Assembly (NCBI GenBank): GCA_024509875.1
Contig: JAMPIV010021234.1
Coordinates: 267,359 to 331,358, forward strand
DNA length: 64,000 nucleotides
Direction of reading: 5' to 3'
DNA from: Oreohelix idahoensis
Lineage: Eukaryota > Mollusca > Gastropoda > Stylommatophora > Oreohelicidae
The notes beneath the pieces are model-generated. The model saw only the letters and a program-made list of their open reading frames with translations, was not told where the DNA came from and did no database searches. Below are positions 1 through 11,391 of the stretch, piece after piece. Within the stretch, counting starts at the first letter, position 1; the number at the start of each line of letters is the position of its first letter. Position numbers and translations under genes: made by a program.

Positions 1-75
1 GGATTGGCTAAGAGGTATGGCGTACGCCTCGAATTCTAGAGGTACCGGGTTCGATTCCCAGTAGAGGGAATATAA
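1..75 (+). repeat. tRNA-like head of a SINE
   Basis: The sequence has a Pol III A-box-like motif TGGCTAAGAGG near position 4 and a perfect B-box GGTTCGATTCC at about 49-59, at tRNA-like spacing, followed by AT-rich sequence and a T tract. This is the layout of a tRNA-derived SINE head. It is not called a functional tRNA because the acceptor ends do not pair convincingly. The copy is cut by the window edge. Confidence 0.45.
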
Positions 76-149
76 TTTATGGAATATTTTTTTTTTCAGA
101 ACCAGTGGTCCTAATGATGTCATACTTCCCCCACACCCCAGTCTCCTGG

Positions 150-435
150 GTAGTGAGATCGAATGCCTTGCCTTCTACTCTAGGATAAAAGTTAGTTGCT
201 TATCCTTTACAGGACGTGGCAATCAACCCCAGCTTTTATTGGCTGTTTGTGATTTTTCTAGGCAATTTTTTCATTCAGTAGTTTGCCATTGCTTTCTGAA
301 CGGTACGGCGCTTATACCATTGTTAAAAATCCACACAAAGCGATCTGCTACCAAACCGCCTGCAGCAGGTTTCGAACCTGGTATATCTGGATTATGAAAC
401 TGCGTTCATATCCATTAGGCCACAGACGCCGACAC
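150..435 (-). repeat. tRNA-derived SINE, antisense
   Basis: Read on the minus strand there is an A-box (TGGCCTAATGG, from 422 to 412) and a B-box (GGTTCGAAACC, 378 to 368), with spacing as in a tRNA and a resemblance to arginine tRNA in the A-box half. A non-tRNA body continues toward lower coordinates. The tail boundary near 150 is approximate. Confidence 0.45.
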
Positions 436-760
436 TCTAGGATAAGGAGGAACAAATAGGAGGTCATGTGTGCAAGTTGCGCACGTTAAAAATCCCACGG
501 TAGTTGAAAATTGTAAAGAGTCGGCCATAAGGCCGCTGCCCTGGCCAAAAAAAAAAAAAAAAAAATTTAGAAACCTACCCACCACAAAAATATTTATAGA
601 ATGTGTGATTCCTGTATACACACATTGTGATTCTCGCCGGTGCTAAGAAGTTCGTGCATTGTGCTGAGATCCTCCTTGTATAATCTAAGGGAGGAGATCG
701 GAGCACTGATGGAGTTGTTTATGTGCAATGAAGATGATTCACCATCACCAGGCCAAAAAT

Positions 761-855
761 CTTCCTCTTCTTCATCCTCTTCTTCATCCTCTTCTTCTTC
801 CTCTTCTTCATCCTCTTCTTCATCCTCTTCTTCATCCTCTTCTTTTTCATCCTCA
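761..855. repeat. TCT/TCC/TCA trinucleotide microsatellite
   Basis: A pyrimidine-only run of TCT, TCC and TCA triplets gives poly-Ser, poly-Leu or poly-Glu open frames in several directions. It is simple sequence and no gene is supported here. A plain A tract sits nearby at 547-565. Confidence 0.85.
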
Positions 856-1639
856 AAAGATGAGAGAACGGAAGGGTAGAATGCCAGACGGGCATGTACG
901 GCCAATTCTCAACCTTTTGAAAATAAAGTTCGTTCGTTCATTCGTTCTTCTTTTATGCACACTTTTAGATGTCAACTTGAATACATTTACAGAAACCGGT
1001 GGTCATTAGAAGGTTATTGGTATTTGCATACAGTTCACCCACGGTAAATTTCCGGTGTTATGTCTTGCGGGTCGCACTAATGACCCGTCATCGAAGCATC
1101 ATTTTTTGGTGATGCCTAGATGGCGGCGACGATAGTGTGATTCGCTTGCATAGCTAGGCGGGGTTGTCGCACGGAATGTTCTGGGTTCCAGTCCTGGGTA
1201 AGCCACTCACGTCTGTTGTTTTTCTGTTGTCTAGTGTTCTACTTCTTTATTTCTTACGAGTGCCTGAAAACATACCTTTATGTTTGTCTAATATTTATTC
1301 ACTCACGAATGGTCTGGCGACAGCGCATATGTGCTTTCTCAATTCTTCACATGTTGGGCACTTTAGTAGCAGATGTTCGACTATCGTGTTATCTAAGATC
1401 TGAGGAGAAGACGCTGAGTTTTTGATTTCACACACATTGAGAATACCAGCTGATAGTGTTACGATACAGTACTAGTCGTGAAATACCCCAGAGTAAGAGG
1501 ATTCCGAGTTAAGACTAAAAACACATGAAAAAAAGGTGAATTAAACATAAACATGAAGGGGAGACAAATAAAGACATGGAAAAACCTTGACTGATAGTAC
1601 GGGACAGAAAGGCTTAAGGTTTGTTGAAGACATATGCTC

Positions 1640-1978
1640 CTCGGGGTGCTAAAGGGTAATAAGTATCTGGTATTTATTAACAGACTGTATGCAAGCCTGA
1701 CTAAGCAGTTGGATGATCTGGAATTTGCAGATGACTTGGCTCTTCTGTCCCATAACCGTAATCAGATGCAGGACAAATTGAAAACACTCAATGAGAGGTC
1801 ACAGCAATTGGGTCTGAAAATACACAGGGAAAAGACAAAGATAATGAGGATAAATGCAGGTAATGAAAACAGGGTTGAACTTGAAGAAGCACCAATACAA
1901 GATGTAGAATCGTACACATATCTTGGCAGCAATATAGACAAAGTTGGAGGGACAGACAGTGATATCAAAATAAGAATA
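1640..1978 (+). pseudogene. LINE reverse-transcriptase fragment (RT palm and thumb)
   Basis: The reading frame carries the RT catalytic box as EFADDLALLSHN, followed by the thumb-region motifs KTKIM and YTYLGSNID that are typical of non-LTR retrotransposon RTs (RTE/CR1-like endonuclease-reverse transcriptases). There is no endonuclease and no upstream RT, so the copy is 5'-truncated. The homology stops at about 1978 (DSDIKIRI) and resumes near 2906, so this and the next LINE piece look like one copy split by about 0.93 kb of unrelated DNA. Confidence 0.8.
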
Positions 1979-2905
1979 CTGTGGCGAGAGGTTTTATTTG
2001 GCTCTTGGATCAGTATAGTACTGACAATTACAGAAATAGAATTTCTGCAGAAAATGGTGAAGTCCCAGTGTCTGAGAGGACTACTGGTATCACAAATTAA
2101 ATAATATATTACAACAAGTAAATAAATTTACAACAATTTTCCAGGAACAAAAATTATATCAGCTGTGCTGTTAATTAAGGATATAACACTTATCAGCTAT
2201 GTTGTTATTTTTGTCTCTTGCTATGCTAATTTCACTTTCTCATCACTGACAGTTTCTATGCTCACAATGCTGACAGAAATGGTACTAATGTGTACTCATC
2301 TCTTAAAACGTTCTGTTCTCCTTAGTTTGGTTCACACAACTCTTGCTGAGGCTCGTTACTTTAGCCCACCCAAGACTGAGGGGGACTAAAGATGTAGCTT
2401 CTGTACAATCTCTATGCTCCTGCGAAGTTCCAGGCAGCGGGATTGACTCGAACATACGACCTCAGGTTTTTAGGACACAAATGAAACCCTCCAAGATTTA
2501 AAAAAAAAAGGCCAGTTTGACTCGACTAGTGAAGTAGGTTGCACGTCGATGCCCTCAGGTAAGCAACAAATCAAGGTGACAGCGTCTTCCTCTTCAGTCA
2601 GTATCTCTGGCGTCAAGTTCGGGGTTGCGTGGTTAGCATAAAATCCGCCCGATTATATAGGCAGGTAAATACTTAAGGAAAGCTTTCGGTTGGTTCCTGG
2701 CGGAGCAAGTTGATTGGTTTCCTCCGGTTTCGTCTTTTGCTCATACCGCCTAATTTTATTCAGTTTTTCGCCGCCATCTTGCGTGAACTGCGTGAACAGT
2801 ATAATTTATTCTGTCTCAGAGACTGGTGAACGGTGATCGTTGATTGGTTGAAGCAAATCTGTATTTCGACATAGTGATTAACCAAGTAGTGGCTTACACT
2901 CGTTT
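1979..2905. other. Unrelated DNA interrupting a LINE copy
   Basis: The RT homology breaks at one side of this segment and continues at the other. No ORF of recognisable family, no LTR and no clear terminal inverted repeats were seen. It could be an insertion of an unrecognised short element or the product of a rearrangement. No convincing target-site duplication was found. Confidence 0.45.
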
Positions 2906-3447
2906 CACGACAAATACAAAATGCAAGAGGAGCTTTCATAGCATTGGGAAATATATGGAGATCAAGAGAAATCGGATCCAACACGAAAATAAGAATCTTC
3001 AACTCAAATGTGAAGTCAGTCCTATTGTATGGCTCTGAGACATGGAGAACAAGAAAGACAACAACCAAAAAGCTACAGACTTTCATAAATGGGTGCTTGC
3101 GTAGAATAGAGGGATTGAAATGGTGGTATGACAAGGTTACCAACGTGGAACTGATGACAAGAACTAGACAAGTGCCAGTGGAACAAGAGATGAGAAGAAG
3201 ACGATGGCGATGGATAGGACACACACTGAGGAAACCTGTTGATAGCATTACAAGGCAGTCCTTGTTCTGGAACCCCTAGGGCACGAGAGGCAGAGGTAGA
3301 CCAAGAAGCACATGGAGAAGAGAGCTGGAAACAGAGATGAAAATGATAAGGAGAACGTGGAAAGAACTTGAGATGATGGCACGTGACAGGAGGACTTGGC
3401 ATGTGTTTGTTGAAGGCCTATGTTCCTTTGGGAGTGGAGGGTTATGA
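2906..3447 (+). pseudogene. LINE 3' end, RT C-terminal segment
   Basis: This is the C-terminal part of a non-LTR RT, with VLLYGSETW, a [11 protein letters not shown] motif and the final DRRTWHVFVEGLCS-type block. A stop codon interrupts it after the FWNP motif (near 3278). It matches pieces at 10.1, 18.8, 35.6 and 63 kb, so it is a high-copy LINE family in this genome. The LINE is inactive because it lacks most of its ORF. Confidence 0.82.
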
Positions 3448-5580
3448 ATGAATGTATGTAAGCCATTGTGCTAAACGTTGCTCAGTTACAGTTGTATTGC
3501 TTTGTCCCCTGTTCGCCCTTTAAATTGTTTTTTACCTTGATCAGGTGTGAGTTTTTTTTTAAATGTAATTACTGATGTGTATGTCCGCTGACGATGACAT
3601 ATTTACTCCATACGTTGTTTTGTAACCGTGTTAAGCCAAAACACCATGACCAATTTCCATGTTATTCTCATTGTCCTGCACTAACCCATTTCGAATCCCA
3701 AAGTTAATGCACTTTTAGCGCCGGCTACACATATCTAGTTCGTTTACACAAAAGACATTTGTCGTCTGCTTGAATCACCTTTTACACCACACACTTCATG
3801 CCAGATTTGTTAGTATCGCGTTTCTCACCTAACACATACGGTATAGAAAAACTAGTTTCTGGTGTTCTATATTGATTCCAGTCGTGATCTACAGTCAGTA
3901 AAGATTACTATCTTACTAACAACATTGATTGTCCCTAAAAAGTTTCCGTTAAATTATTTTATTGTTCCTTTATACAGCACTCATTTTACCTGAAAAGTCC
4001 CGTGTCATAAAACCACTGTCCTTTTATGAAACTAAAAATGGGTTTTCCTTGAAAAGTCCCGTTTCATGCGTTCAAAGTGGCCAAATATAATGACCTGCCC
4101 ACAGAACTGAGACATGAAAGGCCAAACGTCTCACTCCACACCACCAACACCCGTACACTTTCTCACCACCAAGATAATCTAACTAAAGTGGTAAGCCCCC
4201 AGCTTTCGTGAAGAAAACGGCCTCCTGTAAAGTTAACAAATCCTGGTAGGTAAATTTACTCCCCAGCTAGGAAAAATAACACTGCATTGTTCCACCTAAT
4301 TTGATATTCTAAGGTTCCCTCTGTAACAGCTTTGTATCAATCCTAAGCGTTCACAATTCCTTGTGGCAGGTGGCCACACTAGCAGGTGAATGAGATTAAC
4401 ACGAATGCTGAACCACTTGCACCCACTGATATACCGTATCCAAACAAGAACAACTACAGATGGCAAACAAATATCCAGGAGGGACCCACAGGTGCGCCTC
4501 ATGCTGGATAGTGAAGATTTGATCTCTCAGACAGGGCGACGAATTCTAGCACTAGGCCAATCCTCTCTGGCGTTACCTCATTATATTCCGAGTTAACAGG
4601 ACGTAAATGGGTCTGACGATAGTGCCGAAATGACTGGATGGCAAAAGAGGCAGCCCGTATGTGCTGGAATGACAGGTAATTTCGAACAATAGGATGTTTT
4701 TACGTTATCCATGACGCAGCCATATATGCTGAAACTGGCAGAATGATCTGGACTACCGTGTATTCAATACTAGGCACAGGTGCTAATATAACTAGAAGCT
4801 GCCATATACTCTGGAAGTGGCGAATAATTAATAAGTACCAAATATAATCTGGAAGTTGCAAGGTGCCAGGAAGCACCGTACAAATGTGACTACGCTCGAA
4901 TAAAGAATAATTCCTGCACTACAACTGCTATTTAGCCCTGGCGCAGAATATCACTTTGTCCAGTGGCAGAATTTTTTTTTTGAGACAGTGGTACTGAGTG
5001 ATAAAGACACCTCGCTTAAATAGTAAGATAAAGTCTGCAGGTGTTTAAGCGTGGCTTTTTGCACATGCAGGGATCTAACGTAACAAGACATAAGGGTCTA
5101 GGGAAATGTTTCCCTGGCGACAACAACAGGAAAAAGACGTAATCTGAAGCAACACTAGGCAGTTCTTACGAGCGACCTTGATTCTAGACGCGGGCGGAAG
5201 TATGAAAAGTTTCTCCCCCGGGTCAACGAGTGTTCTGTAAATCATAAAATTTGGGAACTTAGCCGCCATCTACAAGAACGGTAGAATAAAAGGACCTCTA
5301 GCTAGATGCCGCTGTCCACGTGCAGAGGGGTGGAATTTAGCCTGTCCAACGTAAGATTGACATGACCAATGCCAGAAATATCGCTATTAGGAGCTATAAG
5401 ACAGAAAAGTGGGCTTAGACAAAAATAGAGAACAAGACAGGGCAGACCACTCGGCCAAAAATGACAGAAATTTCATCAACATAATCTTTACTTTTATAAG
5501 TGCCTCAGGTTGGCAGAACGATAAAACCAGACATTAAGATCCAGTTTAGTAATTGCGAAGAATGTGTAGTTGGTTCCATC
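3448..5580. other. No gene recognised
   Basis: About 2.1 kb of unique-looking, AT-rich DNA was read on both strands. Only short open frames without family resemblance occur (for example around 4296-4596 and 5075-5269). Nothing can be supported. Confidence 0.5.
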
Positions 5581-5589
5581 TTAGTGCAG

Positions 5590-5990
5590 GCAGTGCAAAA
5601 AAACATAAATAAATAAACAACAGGGGGAAGTTATGACCCAAGTGGGTTCGCCCCCTTCCCCCAGAGCTTCAAGAAGATAACAAGACCGAAAAGCTTGTCT
5701 GACAGGGGAACCTCTTCTGATGATCAGATTACTTCCTGTTTCAAGGCCATGTATCATCATCATTTTCATTTGCGCTCCCGACAAAGCATTAAGCCACCAC
5801 TGTAGCTGCTCCACTTGCTGAAAGCCTGCACTAAACATTGACGTACTCCTGCAGCGATATGCTTTCTATGGTAATTAGTTTTACATAATAAAGTTGCCAG
5901 CCCCTTGCCCAACCTCATATTAGTCGCCTTGTACGACATGCCTGAGTATGGAGTAGTCCTGTTCTGTCTTTGTCTTCTCAGAGACTTGTG
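5590..5990. repeat. Dispersed repeat copy
   Basis: The segment around 5625-5715 shares the phrase GACCCAAGTGGGT and its surroundings with the SINE at 46.9-47.3 kb. The segment around 5755-5990 (CCACCACTGTAGCTG, then TGCCAGCC and a GTACGACATGCCTGAG motif) matches segments at 14.0, 35.8, 39.1, 41.8 and 45.8 kb. It is therefore a copy of one or two interspersed families. Ends are approximate and no coding content is evident. Confidence 0.55.
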
Positions 5991-6299
5991 GGAAGTGCAC
6001 GTGACAATGTACTGTATAGAATTTTCTAAAAACGTTAAAGTCGTTGAATTTATTTTTTTTATTTTTTATTATTAATTTGCTCCTCGAGTTTCACAATTAT
6101 TTCCACTGTTCTTATTTCTATTTCATTCTTCAGCTTACACAATACCGACAGGTCCTTTCAACGAGAAGAAATAGCTTGTGTACACACAAAAGGATTCCTT
6201 TATTGAAATCTACGACTACAGATCAGACACTATTCTGAGTCAAAGGTAACGGGTATATGATTTTTTTTTTTTTCTCTAAGTCAAAAATATCGCCGGTCA

Positions 6300-6950
6300 T
6301 TTTTATAATTCATTGGTCTTTAGCTAAAGCCGATAGATTCAAATGCATAGGCACGTTATTAGCATTGGATAGAAGATGCATCGCAGAAGTGAAGAGCAGA
6401 ATATCCCAGGCAAAAACAGTATTCTGTAAATGAAAAGTAGTTTATGCAACAACCCTTTGTCAATGCAAGTAAGAAAGAGAGTTCTTCAAGGTTATATAGA
6501 ACCAATCCTGACATACGGGAGTGAGCTGTGGACAATTAGTAAACAAGTAGGGAAAGCACTAGAGGCCACAGAGATGTGGTTTTACAGAAGAATGTTAAAA
6601 ATACCATGGACAGTTAACAAGAGTAATGATGATGTCCTGAAAGAGGCCGATGCGCAAAGGAAGCGTATTCCTCCTCTTAGAAAGAAGCAGACCACTTTCT
6701 TTGACTTGTTACCAGAATAAGAAAGCTGGAATACAGCGCGACAACAAGGAAAGATTGAAGGGAAAAGATATAGAACAGGACAAAAAGAGAAGATTATGGA
6801 CAGTTTGACATCATGGCATAGAAAGATGTCAACAACAGAATTGATAAATAGTACCAGAGACAGAAAGATGTGGGGGAGGCATGATCGCCTACACCACCAG
6901 ACATGGGTACTTGAAGAAGAAGATGAAGAAGGTCTTAAGTTGACAATGAA
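6300..6950 (+). pseudogene. Degenerate LINE fragment (RT C-terminus, second family)
   Basis: The translation includes an ISQAKTVF region, then LTYGSELWTISK, a FYRRMLKIPWT motif and, after a frameshift near 6715, RLWTV/LTSWHRKM and a final RDRKMW block. This order matches the carboxy end of non-LTR endonuclease-reverse transcriptases. It is a different family from the [13 protein letters not shown] in this window. The frame is broken and the 5' part is absent. Confidence 0.72.
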
Positions 6951-7029
6951 TGAGGACTATCACGTGCTATGTGCTGTTTTGCCTCGTTTAGTTCCCCACA
7001 GGACAGACAGAAAGTATAGGGCTATTTAT

Positions 7030-7215
7030 CCCTCTGGAACATAGTAATACGGACTAATATGAGATTATGCACAATGCTGTCAATCTCATCCGATGAAATG
7101 ACTAGCTGCAGAAACCATGCTGCGACAGCATGTGCTTTGCGTTGACTTCCTCAAGAGAGATATCTGCTGAAGCGAGTCCTTGCTTCATAATGGGCGACAA
7201 AAGAAGATGATGATG
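7030..7215 (+). repeat. Decayed dispersed repeat
   Basis: The phrase order (ACTAATATGAGATTATGCACAATG, then CCATGCTGCGACAGCATGTG and a GATGATGATG tail) is a diverged version of the repeat at 35.8-36.0 kb and 39.1-39.4 kb. Similarity is partial and the ends are uncertain. Confidence 0.35.
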
Positions 7216-7295
7216 TGTCGTGTTGCTTATAACGAAGAAGAATGGATTCCTGTGTGAAATGACAATAGTTTGTTCTGTGTACTACTCTTGATATC

Positions 7296-8107
7296 TTTAT
7301 TTCTTACTTACTTACTTATTTACTTACTTCCTTACTTACTGACTTACTTACATACTTATTTATTTACTTACTTACGTACTTACCTATCTAATTACTTACT
7401 TACTTATTTACTTACGTAGGTATGTACTTACTTAGTGCTTACCTACTTATTTACATACATAAATACTTACTTACGTACCTACTTACTTTCCTACCTACTT
7501 CCTTACTTACCTACCTACTTAGTTACCTACCTACTTCCTTACTTATCTACCTACTTACTTACTTATCTACCTACTTCCTTACTTACCTACTTCATTACTT
7601 ACCTACCTACTTCCTTACCTACCTACTTCCTTACTTACCTACCTACTTCCTTACTTACCTACCTACTTCATTACTTACCTACCTACCTACTTCCTTACCT
7701 ACCTACCTACTTCCTTACTTACCTACTTACTTCCTTACTTACCTACCTACTTCCTTACTTACCTACCTACTTCCTTACTTACCTACTTCCTTACTTATCT
7801 ATTTACTTACTTATCTACCTACTTCCTTACTTACCTACCTACTTCCTTACTTACCTATCTACTTCCTTACCTACCTACTTCCTTACTTATCTACTTACTT
7901 ACCTAACTACTTCCTTACTTATCTAATTACTTACTTATCTACTTACTTACCTACCTACTTCCTTACTTATCTACTTACTTACCTACATACTTCCTTACTT
8001 ATCTGCTTACTTACCTACCTGCTTCCTTACTTACCTGTCTAATTCCTTACTTACCTACCTACTTACTTACCTACCTATTACTTACTTATCTACTTACTAA
8101 ATTACTT
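7296..8107. repeat. TTAC/CTAC tetranucleotide satellite
   Basis: About 0.8 kb is built almost entirely of TACT, TACC and TTAC tetranucleotides with higher-order groups such as CTACCTACTTCCTTACTTAC. It yields artificial Leu/Thr/Tyr open frames of up to 206 codons. No gene is supported. Confidence 0.93.
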
Positions 8108-9880
8108 ACAACTGATGTCATCATTTCTCATTCCACCTCTCCTAGAAACATTAATGGCTTATCTTAAACATCTCATTTCGCTGGATGTGATTTTCCTCTC
8201 CTGTACTTCTGTTAGGGACCATGTTTAATACTGATAGCAAAGAGTTGGTAATCTCACCGCTGAATTAACACACCATTATAATGTAATGACGAGAACGTAG
8301 CCTACTATGTATAAACACGGTCTAAGAGAAGTGACTTAAATATTAAGAGATAACATAGCGACAAGTGTTATAGAGGTCACGCGGGATAGTGACGTAGGGT
8401 CCCTTATATAAGGATGTGCCCGAGCGACAATTAAGGCTCTTGAGTTGCATCTGTGCTTGCAGTAAGTGATCAGACAAGTAGGGGTACTCAGCTAGAAGAG
8501 GCACGTGGCTGTAAAACTACGCCCACCAGCTGTGATAGTCAGATGCGACATAGAGACACCATTAACGACATGATCCAGATTATATCAAGAGACTCATCGA
8601 CGATCCATTGGTATGTAGCAACGAATTTAACTCTCTAGAATCGACCAGTGTAGAAGACAAGAGTTTTGAGCCGGAAAAGACATTAGATGAAAATTCATTG
8701 TGAAACTTAGAGAACGTGTAGCAGATTGACAAAAGGATGGAGAAATACATTTGTATAGAACAACAACCTATGGACTGGTAAAAGTATATTTCCCGGCGGT
8801 AGCCCGGTACTACAGAAATGAATAGTCAGTCAAGTAGATATGATTTTTGATGCAAAATGATGGTGTCGTTTGAGAAAGATAGTGACATGCAAAAAGGAGG
8901 TCACATAAACGAGAGTAAAAGAGAGAAAGAGGCAAGAAGCCATAGAGTCGAGAAAAGAGGAAGAAATGAGTCGAAAAGACATGAAAGAAGACAAAGTAGA
9001 GATCGACGCAGATACTGATCTAGTAGTAGAGATAAAAAAACAAAGAAGAAAAGCGAGGATACAAGACAAATAAATAGAGGTCCTGGTAGAGGCCGATCAA
9101 AGAGAAAAAAAACTTGAGAGGAACTCGAGACATGCTTGATGAAATACTTGAGAAGAAGGTAGAGATATGGAGACAATATTCAGGGATGTTGAATTTATGA
9201 AGTAAGCATAGGGAGAAAAGGAGGAGACTATGAGGGGAGACTCATAGAAAAATATATAGAATAAAGTCTTGAAAATGCTTCAAGCTTAGATTCAGTAATG
9301 TACATGAAGTGTTGTTCGTCTAAGCTAAGACAAAGTATCAAGTTGAAATTGAACGTCAGTAGATGGGGAAAAGAGCTTAGGGCACTTTGCGATTCACGAG
9401 ACGGCTAGAACGTCTATGTTGACCAGCCGGTCACAGTAAGAATATTCTATTTATCAGCTGTCGTTTAGTTTCCATACTGATATTCGGATATTTGAGTAGT
9501 GGTAACAGTTGGTAAACCACTGCACTGGCTTTATGACATCTTGTTTCAATTTTTCTGTCAAGTCATCCATGTTCTGTAAATACGTTTCTTGAGTATTTTT
9601 ATTTTTTTATATATTTTGTATCGTACGCCCGCTATTACTCGAGGCGAAATCTCATGTTAATATGTCTAATCTGAGACTGATTTTACGTGAGTATCCCTTT
9701 TTTCCCTGTACAATGACAGGTGTCCTCTTGCCATTCAGGCAGATACTCGCCGATTTCGGAGGTACCCATTAGAGCTGGGTCGGTTCAGGAGCCGCTCAGG
9801 TTATTCCAGTTCCTGGTTGACGACACTTCTTCAAATGTCTTCGCCAGGGCTCGAATTATTCCAGTCCAAGTTCCGGTCGA
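8108..9880. other. No gene recognised; purine-rich tract
   Basis: A TATATAAGG element lies near 8405. The stretch 8860-9250 is strongly purine-rich on the plus strand and reads as broken Arg/Lys/Glu/Ser-rich frames, as a decayed gag or RS-rich coding sequence would. No conserved motif supports a specific call. Confidence 0.4.
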
Positions 9881-9884
9881 CGAC

Positions 9885-9970
9885 ACTCTTTCAAATGTCC
9901 TCGATAAGACTTGAACCTGGATCACCCGATCGCCAACGCAGTGTGGTAACCATTACACCAGCGCGGCTCC
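9885..9970 (-). repeat. tRNA-derived SINE head, antisense
   Basis: On the minus strand a good A-box (TGGTGTAATGG, 9960 to 9950) and a B-box (GGTTCAAGTCTT, 9917 to 9906) are separated as in a tRNA. The head continues into a non-tRNA body toward about 9720. The anticodon arm is not cleanly paired, so a SINE is preferred over a tRNA gene. Confidence 0.5.
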
Positions 9971-10089
9971 CTCTAGGGTATTTGAACTCTGGAACCCTTG
10001 AAATGGGTATATTAAAACCTGCAATTTAAAACCTCGCAACATAAAGTATCACATACAGATTATCTTTAAATATCATTTTTTTTTCATAT

Positions 10090-10740
10090 GGATTTTCACG
10101 AAAGCAGACGCTGACGATGGATAGGACACACATTGAGAAAACTTCTTGGTTGCATTACAAGGCTGTTGTTGTTCTGGAATCCCCAGGGTAAGAGAGGCAG
10201 AGGTTGACACACAAAAACACGTGGAGAAGAGAACTGGATTCAGACGAAAAACACGTCGATAAGATAACTGGATTCAGACGAAAAACACAAGGAAATGAGA
10301 ACTGGATACAGACGAAAAACACGTCGATAAGATAACTGGATTCAGACGAAAAACACAAGGAAATGAGAACTGGATACAGACGAAAAACACATCGAGAAGA
10401 GAACTGGATATAAACCAAAAACATGTGGATAAGAGAACTGGATAAAGACGAAAACACATGGAGAAGAGAACTGGATACAGACCAAAAACACGTGGATAAG
10501 AGAACTGGATACAGACGAAAAACACATGGAGCTGGATACAGACCAAAAACACGTGGATAAGAGAACTGGATACAGACCAAAAACACACGAAGAAGATAAC
10601 TGGATACAGACCAAAAACACATGGATGAGAGAACTGGATACAGAAATGAAAATGATTTGGAAGATATGGAAAGAACTGAAGCTGGTGGCTAGTGACGGGA
10701 GGACTTGGCATGTATTTGTTGAAGGCCTGTGTTTATAGAG
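10090..10740 (+). pseudogene. LINE 3' end with an internal minisatellite
   Basis: The left part corresponds to the WIGHTLRKP region of the RT C-terminus (out of frame here). The right part ends with the family's WKELKLVASDGRTWHVFVEGLC block and a TAG stop near 10737. Between them the codons for the NTWRRELETD region are amplified into a tandem array (see 10215-10650). The copy is 5'-truncated and non-coding. Confidence 0.78.
10215..10650 (+). repeat. 34-bp minisatellite inside a LINE copy
   Basis: About twelve units carry the core GAGAACTGGATACAGAC followed by an AAAAACACGTGGAT-type sequence. The usual unit length is 34 bp, with variants. The unit corresponds to the LINE codons for a TWRREL-like motif, so the array arose by expansion of LINE coding DNA rather than from a separate satellite. 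Confidence 0.88.
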
Positions 10741-10870
10741 AGGTGAACGGTAATGGTTGAGTGATTGATCACCAGATACTTCTATTTACAGGTAGTATCA
10801 TTTTTATTGATTTGGTTTGTATTTAATTTGGTTGTCGTTTTCTTTCTCTTATGTTTTCGTTTGTTTGACG

Positions 10871-10907
10871 CTGATGAAGGCCTTTTCCTCGCAACGTTGG
10901 CCTGAAA
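10871..10907 (+). ncRNA. Hammerhead-ribozyme-like core
   Basis: CTGATGA (10871-10877) is followed by AGGCC, a 16-nt loop, GGCCT and GAAA (10904-10907). This reproduces the two invariant hammerhead core segments around a 5-bp helix II. Helices I and III and the cleavage-site UH are not obvious, so it may be a decayed remnant. Penelope-like elements are known to carry minimal hammerheads with this kind of CTGATGA-AGGCC core, and a related degenerate copy lies at 33547. It sits about 70 bp before the splice acceptor of the 11.07 kb gene. Confidence 0.35.
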
Positions 10908-11068
10908 TCTGTGCTATTTGTCATAGTAAGATGCATTACTTTAGTTTAACCAGCCGCTGTTTATTTCTTTCCAGGTTCTCTTAGCGCGTTGTCCAGGAAC
11001 ACGACGCTTGTACTCCTTGCTGGTAAACCTTGCTACCGTATTAGCTCATCCACAAACTCCACCAGATC

Positions 11069-11320
11069 ATGGGATCGGGCGAAGGATCTGGACAAGGTGG
11101 AATCTGTCCTGGACTTTTGTGGTCCGTACTGTGGTTCATCATTCTACTCTTCCTGGGCTGGCCAATCGCTTTCTTCATTGCTTGGTTGTACGTACTCCTG
11201 ATACCGTTCTCAGCGTGTATAGAACCGCTCAAGGGTGTATGTGACGCCATTCTCAAGCTTGTCCAACTGCCCCTGACATGCGCTGAAGGCATAGTTGGAA
11301 TGAAGCCACTGTGTGGATAG
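11069..11320 (+). CDS. Small Cys/Gly hydrophobic membrane protein, 83 aa
   Basis: The ORF encodes 83 residues. A short Gly/Ser-rich N-terminus is followed by one long hydrophobic stretch (about residues 14-49, containing WFIILLFLGWP and WLYVLLIPFSAC), then an amphipathic tail with LVQLPLTCA and a C-terminal KPLCG. It resembles small invertebrate membrane proteins ending in an LPLTCA...KPLC pattern that I recall only as uncharacterised, and no function is assigned. A strong splice acceptor (TTATTTCTTTCCAG, AG at 10973-10974) begins the exon with 94 nt of 5' UTR, so at least one non-coding exon lies upstream. The ATG at 11069 is the first in this frame. The hydrophobic part probably forms one or two membrane segments or a hairpin. 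The ORF is undamaged, unlike the mobile elements around it. Confidence 0.75.
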   Translation: MGSGEGSGQGGICPGLLWSVLWFIILLFLGWPIAFFIAWLYVLLIPFSACIEPLKGVCDAILKLVQLPLTCAEGIVGMKPLCG

Positions 11321-11391
11321 TTTTATTTCACTTTTATAAATATATAAACCCTTTGTTTGTTTGTTTTGCTTTATCTGAAGTTTAAACACGA

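Noticed and set aside
355..435. tRNA gene on the minus strand
   Set aside because: A- and B-boxes are present but the acceptor stem and anticodon arm do not pair well and a SINE body follows.
594..905. Poly-acidic 103-codon ORF, minus strand
   Set aside because: It is the complement of a TCT/TCC/TCA microsatellite, with no supporting gene features.
7422..8042. 206- and 163-codon Leu/Thr/Tyr-rich ORFs
   Set aside because: Translation of a tetranucleotide satellite.
8350..8640. Possible LTR promoter with TATATAAGG and a following gag-like remnant
   Set aside because: No second LTR copy, no primer-binding site and no recognisable gag motif could be found.
9885..9970. tRNA gene on the minus strand
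   Set aside because: Same reasons; the tRNA-like part runs into a SINE-like body.
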